Below are positions 59,784 to 64,000 of a DNA stretch of 64,000 nt, piece by piece. The stretch comes from Hallerella porci (GTDB lineage Bacteria > Fibrobacterota > Fibrobacteria > Fibrobacterales > Fibrobacteraceae): positions 1 to 64,000 of the forward strand of contig NZ_QGHD01000006.1 in assembly GCF_003148885.1 (NCBI RefSeq). Reading direction: 5' to 3'. Every line of letters begins with the position of its first letter. The first letter of the stretch is position 1. The notes beneath the pieces are model-generated. The model did no database searches. It worked only from the letters and a program-made list of their open reading frames with translations, and had not been told where the DNA came from. The translations under genes and the position numbers were made by a program.

Positions 59784-59796
59784 GGATAAATTATCC
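59784..59796 (+). promoter_or_regulatory. Palindrome GGATAAATTATCC upstream of GH10
   Basis: A perfect palindrome around one central A, 78 bases before the xylanase ATG, followed by ATAGAAG. Palindrome and following bases resemble those upstream of GH43 (54231-54241 and after). It is a plausible operator for one xylan-responsive regulator. The rest of 59666-59867 shows nothing I recognise. Confidence 0.5.
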
Positions 59797-59867
59797 ATAG
59801 AAGTTTTTGTTCTGCGGGCATTTCTTCCTTTGCGAGAAATAAATTCCATAGAAAAAGGATTGGACGT

Positions 59868-61640
59868 ATGAAAAAAATTTTCGCATTAGCAGTTCTTGCA
59901 GCATTTGTAACGCCGACTTTGGCGGCTTTTGCCGATGGCGGGGCAAAATTTGTCGGAAATATTACGACGAACGGTCAAATCCGTGAGGATATGGGCACAT
60001 ATTGGAATCAAATTACTCCTGAAAACGGATGCAAATGGGGCTCAATTCATTCGCTTTCGAACGGAAATTCGGGTACGAGTAAATTCGCTTGGGATAATTA
60101 CGACAAATGCGAAAGTGCGTATAATTGGGCAAAAGAAAAACCGGGCGAACGCCATTTCAAATTTCACGCTCTCGTTTGGGGTTCGCAATATCCGAACTTT
60201 TTGTGCAAAAAGAAAAATCCGAGCATCACCGTGGAACTCACTAAAAAATACATCACCGAATGGTTTGATGCCGTCGCCGAAAAATTTCCCGATTTGGAAT
60301 ATATCGACGTCGTAAACGAAGCGATTTGGGCGGGCGATAATTATCACTCAGGCTACGGAAAGCCTGCTGCAGGCGCAAACGGCATTAGCACGGACGATAC
60401 CGAATGCGGTGGCTCTTATATTATCGAAGCTTTGGGCGGCGATTCCATCGTCAACGGAAAGCACCAATATAATTTCATCACGAACGCATTTAAAATGGCG
60501 CGCGAACGTTGGCCAAAAGCGGTTTTAATTTACAACGATTACAACACATTGACTTGGCAAAAGAAAGAAGGCATTGAACTTGTTCAAACGATTGTGAAAA
60601 ACGGCGCACCTGTCGATGCTTACGGTCAACAATCGCACGATTGCAAAGGCATGAGCAAAGCGGACTTCGAAAAAAATCTGACGGAAATTCACCAACAGAC
60701 GGGTCTTCCGTTAATTATTTCGGAATACGATATCGGCGAAGAGGATGACCAAAAACAGAAAGAAGATTTCGCCAATCAAATTCCTTTCATGTGGGAAACG
60801 GAATGGATTGCGGGCATTACTTTGTGGGGTTACATCGACGGCGCAACTTGGGCAAATAATACGGGAATTATTAAAGATGGCAAAGATCGCGCATCGATGA
60901 CTTGGCTCAAAGAATATTTTGCAAAAAATGTGAGCAAAGGAAAAAATACAACGGGATTAGGTGCGGGCGCCGCTGTGGAACCCGAACCGCAGACGCCGTT
61001 TAAAGGCACTGCATTTAAGATTCCCGGAAAAATTGAAGCTGAAGATTTTGATATTCCGGGCGTTGGAACGGGTAACGATTCGTACAGCGATGATTCGGAA
61101 AATCACGGCGATTCCGATTACCGGAAAGAAACGACGGTGGATTTATACAAAAAGGCAACCGGTGTCGTTGTCGGCTATAACTCCGAAGGCAACTGGCTTG
61201 AATATTCCGTCGATGTAGAAGAAGCGGGCGATTACACATTCTTTGCGGCAGTGGCTGCGGCAAATGACGGCCCGAGTTTCCAAATGGCATTAGACGGAAA
61301 AGCGTTAACCAATACGATTCAAGTTCCCAAGGCGACTGCGGGCGAAGAAAATTACGAAGACTACAACAAAGTTTCTGCGAATGTGACATTGCCCGCGGGC
61401 AAGCATATTTTACGGCTCAGCGTCATCAGTCCTTGGTTTGACATCGATTACTTTACATTTGTCAAAGGAAAAGATGCGACGGATCCAGAACCGATTCAAA
61501 AGGATACGACGGAAACGAAGAAAGATTCGACGACTGCAATTTTCCGCCGCGGCAGTGTGACGAAATCCGGCGCAATTCATTTGTACAGAATTCAAAAATT
61601 GTACGATTTGAAAGGTCGCGTCGTCCGTAGCAAACGCTAA
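59868..61640 (+). CDS. GH10 endo-1,4-beta-xylanase with CBM6
   Basis: A 590-residue secreted xylanase. Signal peptide 1-20 (ALAVLAAFVTPTLAA). GH10 barrel about 25-355: catalytic acid Glu151 in DVVNEA and nucleophile Glu286 in LIISEYD; HFKFHALVWGSQYP gives the strand-3 signature. A linker leads to CBM6 (about 380-515: IPGKIEAEDFD, GNWLEYSVDV, WFDIDYFTF), very similar to the CBM6 of the GH43 enzyme. The C-terminal Thr/Lys linker and final RVVRSKR look like a short or trimmed type IX tail. It breaks the xylan backbone; the GH43 enzyme would finish side chains or oligosaccharides. Confidence 0.95.
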   Translation: MKKIFALAVLAAFVTPTLAAFADGGAKFVGNITTNGQIREDMGTYWNQITPENGCKWGSIHSLSNGNSGTSKFAWDNYDKCESAYNWAKEKPGERHFKFHALVWGSQYPNFLCKKKNPSITVELTKKYITEWFDAVAEKFPDLEYIDVVNEAIWAGDNYHSGYGKPAAGANGISTDDTECGGSYIIEALGGDSIVNGKHQYNFITNAFKMARERWPKAVLIYNDYNTLTWQKKEGIELVQTIVKNGAPVDAYGQQSHDCKGMSKADFEKNLTEIHQQTGLPLIISEYDIGEEDDQKQKEDFANQIPFMWETEWIAGITLWGYIDGATWANNTGIIKDGKDRASMTWLKEYFAKNVSKGKNTTGLGAGAAVEPEPQTPFKGTAFKIPGKIEAEDFDIPGVGTGNDSYSDDSENHGDSDYRKETTVDLYKKATGVVVGYNSEGNWLEYSVDVEEAGDYTFFAAVAAANDGPSFQMALDGKALTNTIQVPKATAGEENYEDYNKVSANVTLPAGKHILRLSVISPWFDIDYFTFVKGKDATDPEPIQKDTTETKKDSTTAIFRRGSVTKSGAIHLYRIQKLYDLKGRVVRSKR

Positions 61641-61678
61641 ATTTCTCTCTTAACAAAACTCCAATCTCATTACTCACA

Positions 61679-61712
61679 CAAAAACTTCGCGGCGAATGCG
61701 GCGGAGTTTTTC
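61679..61712 (+). terminator. Likely terminator after the xylanase gene
   Basis: AAAACTTCGC pairs imperfectly with GCGGAGTTTT (about 61681-61710), followed by T. Confidence 0.6.
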
Positions 61713-61796
61713 TCATTTTCGTATTTCGGGCTTTTGCGTTTTGCGCGTCGCCGGTAAATTTTTTATTTTTACAGCGGAATTTTAAAAGGACAAATC

Positions 61797-64000
61797 ATGA
61801 AAGTTTCTTTGAATTGGCTTCGCCGTCACGTGGATCTTCCGGAAAGTGCAGAAGATGTTGCAAAAGCATTAACTTCGATTGGTCTTGAAGTCGAAGGAAT
61901 GGAAGAACCTGCGAAGCAATATGAAAAACTCGTCGTCGCAAAAGTTCTCACTTGTGAAGCGCATCCCGATAGCGATCATTTGCACATTACTACGGTGAAC
62001 GATGGCAAGGAAACGTTGCAAGTTGTCTGCGGAGCGCCGAATGTTGCCGCGGGACAAACGGTGGTTTTGGCGCCGATCGGTGCAGAACTTCCTCTCCCCG
62101 ATGGCAAGTCGCTCAAGATGAAAAAATCGAAAATCCGTGGCGTCGAAAGCTTCGGGATGATTTGCGCCGAAGATGAAATTGGACTTTCGGACGATCATGG
62201 TGGCATCATGGTCTTAGACGATTCAATTCCTGCGGGAACGCCGTTTATTTCTCTCGGACTTTACGATGCGACTTTTGAATTGAATGTTACGCCGAACCGT
62301 CCCGATGCACTTTCGCATCGCGGAGTTGCGCGTGAACTCGCTGCAAAATTTAACCGCCCGTTAAAGCCTCTCGCTTTTGAATTGAAAGAAGATAATTCCG
62401 CAGAAGCTTCGTCAAAAATCAAACTCACCGTAGAACCGGGCGCAGGTTGTTCGCGTTACGTCGGCCGCGTCATCGAAGATGTTCAGGTTGGACCTTCGCC
62501 GAGTTGGCTCGCACGCCTTCTCAAATCGGTGGGATTAAACAGCGTCAACAATGTCGTCGATGTGACGAATTTTGTGCTGATGGATGTGGGACAACCGCTC
62601 CATAGTTTTGATATGGCGAAACTTTCGGGCGCAGAAGTTGTCGTGCGCAAAGCAAGAGCTGGCGAAAAAATTGAAACCCTCGATCACAAAGAACATGAAC
62701 TGACGACGGCGGATCTCGTGATTTGCGATGGCGATAAACCTTCTTGCGTTGCCGGTGTGATGGGCGGCGTCGAAAGTGAAATCACCGAAACGACGACGAA
62801 AGTTTTCCTCGAAAGCGCTTGGTTTAATCCGACTGTCGTGCGCAAACAAGCGCATCGCCTTTGCACTTCGACCGATTCCAGTTACCGCTTTGAACGCGGC
62901 ATTGATTATTCGATGCAGCGCGAAGCTGACGATTACGCTTGCGCTTTAATTCAGCAAGTGGCCGGCGGTAAAGTGTTAAAAGGAACAGTGGAATATACCG
63001 GCGACGATCACCAGAAAAAGCCGTGGGTAGTAAGCCTCCGCGCTTCTCGTGTGACGAAAGTTTTGGGAATTACTCTCCCCGAAGAAGATATCATCCGTTA
63101 CTTGACGGGCATCGGGCTCAAGCATCTCGGTGAAATGAATTTTGAAATTCCGCCGTTCCGTCCGGATCTCGAACGCGAAGTGGATTTGATTGAAGATGTC
63201 GCACGCCTTGTCGGCTTTGACAATATTCCTTACGATGTTCCGTCGTTCAAAATTAAGCCGAACGATCTCCCGGCCGAAGAAATTCTCGGACGTAAAATTC
63301 GTTATGCGCTTTCGGCTCTTGGTTTGCACGAATGCATTTCGCTTCGTTTTACGAGCGCTGCAAATACCGCAAAAGTTTTTGGCGAACCGGGCGATGATCC
63401 GCGCAGCAAGCCGGCAAAACTTTTGAACGCTCTTTCCGAAGAACTCGGCTGCGTTCCGACTTCTCTCATTCCGATTCTTCTCAAATCGGTGGCTGACAAT
63501 GAAAAAAATCGCCCCGGTTCTGTGCGCCTTTTTGAAAACGGCAAAGCGCAATTTAAGAACGCCACTCGCCAAGATGACCGCGATCCGGGCTTTACCGAAA
63601 AGCCTGTTTTGTGCGCAGTCATCGCGGGCCATTACAAGATGGAAGCGCTCGATGATAAACCGCGCGAAGTCGAATTTGCAGACATTAAAGGTCTTGCCAT
63701 TTCGCTCTTTAAGCGTCTCGGTTTGACGGTAGAAATTCGCGCAGCCGAAAAGCCCGAAGTCTTCTTGCACCCGGGAAAGCAAGCGGTAATCGTCTGCGGC
63801 AATTCCGTTCTCGGAAGCATCGGCGTTTTACATCCGGCGGTGCAGAAAGCGTTTGACATTAGCTACGCGACTGCGCTCTTCGAAGTCGATTTGGAAAAAG
63901 TTTTGAAGGCGACCGAAAAGAAGGTCATCTTTACGCCGTTCAGCCGCCAAGGATTTATGACCCGCGACATTTCGATGATGGTCGCAGAACGCATGACGAA
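61797..64000 (+). CDS. pheT: Phenylalanine-tRNA ligase beta subunit, N-terminal 734 residues
   Basis: Open from ATG 61797 to the window edge. Order of domains: N-terminal VSLNWLRRHVDLP, the tRNA-binding EMAP-like domain (about 38-150: LVVAKVLTCEAHPDSDHLHI, VCGAPNV), B3/B4 editing core with NVTPNRPDALSHRGVAREL and NVVDVTNFVLMDVGQPLHSFD, B5 domain (PPFRPDLEREVDLIEDVARL) and the aminoacylation-fold part; the FDX-ACB domain starts before the edge (FTPFSRQGFMTRDIS). pheS is not adjacent on this side. AAAAGGAC precedes the ATG. The right edge cuts the last 60 or so residues. Confidence 0.95.
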   Translation, partial: MKVSLNWLRRHVDLPESAEDVAKALTSIGLEVEGMEEPAKQYEKLVVAKVLTCEAHPDSDHLHITTVNDGKETLQVVCGAPNVAAGQTVVLAPIGAELPLPDGKSLKMKKSKIRGVESFGMICAEDEIGLSDDHGGIMVLDDSIPAGTPFISLGLYDATFELNVTPNRPDALSHRGVARELAAKFNRPLKPLAFELKEDNSAEASSKIKLTVEPGAGCSRYVGRVIEDVQVGPSPSWLARLLKSVGLNSVNNVVDVTNFVLMDVGQPLHSFDMAKLSGAEVVVRKARAGEKIETLDHKEHELTTADLVICDGDKPSCVAGVMGGVESEITETTTKVFLESAWFNPTVVRKQAHRLCTSTDSSYRFERGIDYSMQREADDYACALIQQVAGGKVLKGTVEYTGDDHQKKPWVVSLRASRVTKVLGITLPEEDIIRYLTGIGLKHLGEMNFEIPPFRPDLEREVDLIEDVARLVGFDNIPYDVPSFKIKPNDLPAEEILGRKIRYALSALGLHECISLRFTSAANTAKVFGEPGDDPRSKPAKLLNALSEELGCVPTSLIPILLKSVADNEKNRPGSVRLFENGKAQFKNATRQDDRDPGFTEKPVLCAVIAGHYKMEALDDKPREVEFADIKGLAISLFKRLGLTVEIRAAEKPEVFLHPGKQAVIVCGNSVLGSIGVLHPAVQKAFDISYATALFEVDLEKVLKATEKKVIFTPFSRQGFMTRDISMMVAERMT

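Overview
The window looks like a chromosomal segment of a fibre-degrading bacterium of the Fibrobacterota (Fibrobacter or a close relative). The evidence is three lipoproteins with the Fibrobacter-type 'major paralogous' (FISUMP) domain, one of them with a long Ser-rich linker; a GH94 cellobiose phosphorylase; a GH43 and a GH10 enzyme that each carry a CBM6 module and a type-IX-secretion-like tail; and PorV-like and Omp85-like outer-membrane barrels. This assignment is inference from gene content; no rRNA or other taxonomic marker is present.

Layout. 1-473: the 5' part of an IS4-type insertion sequence cut by the window edge. 503-7629: a lipid or polyketide-type cluster (Omp85-like barrel, YbgC thioesterase, ACP, a fused ketosynthase/chain-length-factor, FabG, FabZ, then a PlsC acyltransferase and a patatin). 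7672-10909: a DUF1846 protein, a CDF-type transporter and a PadR regulator. 10938-13439: cellobiose phosphorylase. 13517-18018: a VWA-like protein, a MoxR-type AAA+ ATPase and a leucine-rich-repeat protein in one operon. 18010-21115: rph, pheA, an NlpC/P60 lipoprotein and a frameshifted FISUMP lipoprotein. 21310-24016: an amino-acid ABC transporter with a thioesterase. 24159-31801: housekeeping genes (pgk, dCMP deaminase, ung), tRNA-Pro, tRNA-Ala, a PorV-like barrel with a calcium-motif lipoprotein, and a YkgJ/SprT pair.

31870-45649 is the most unusual part. Two inverted FISUMP lipoprotein genes flank a gene of about 11.5 kb for a secreted multidomain protein. That gene is interrupted by one in-frame TGA and one frameshift at an A6 tract. 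Its N-terminus is a lipase fold that has lost its nucleophile, and its C-terminus has LamG-like and CBM3-like modules.

45646-50528 is a tightly overlapping minus-strand operon: rnd, tatA, tatC, a TatB-like/5-formyltetrahydrofolate cyclo-ligase fusion, rlmB and a methyltransferase. 50720-54086 holds a TPR lipoprotein, an atypical kinase and a sigma-54 activator. 54333-61640 carries the xylan-degrading genes (GH43 plus a GH27 remnant, and GH10), which share a palindromic upstream site; alr and pgpA lie between them. pheT runs off the right end.

Working together: the GH10 and GH43 enzymes would break xylan outside the cell, while cellobiose phosphorylase would cleave imported cellobiose. PorV-like, Omp85-like, Tat and type-IX features point to an elaborate outer surface. 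The strongest candidates for something undescribed are the TatB/cyclo-ligase fusion, the KS-CLF fusion cluster and the interrupted giant adhesin-like gene.
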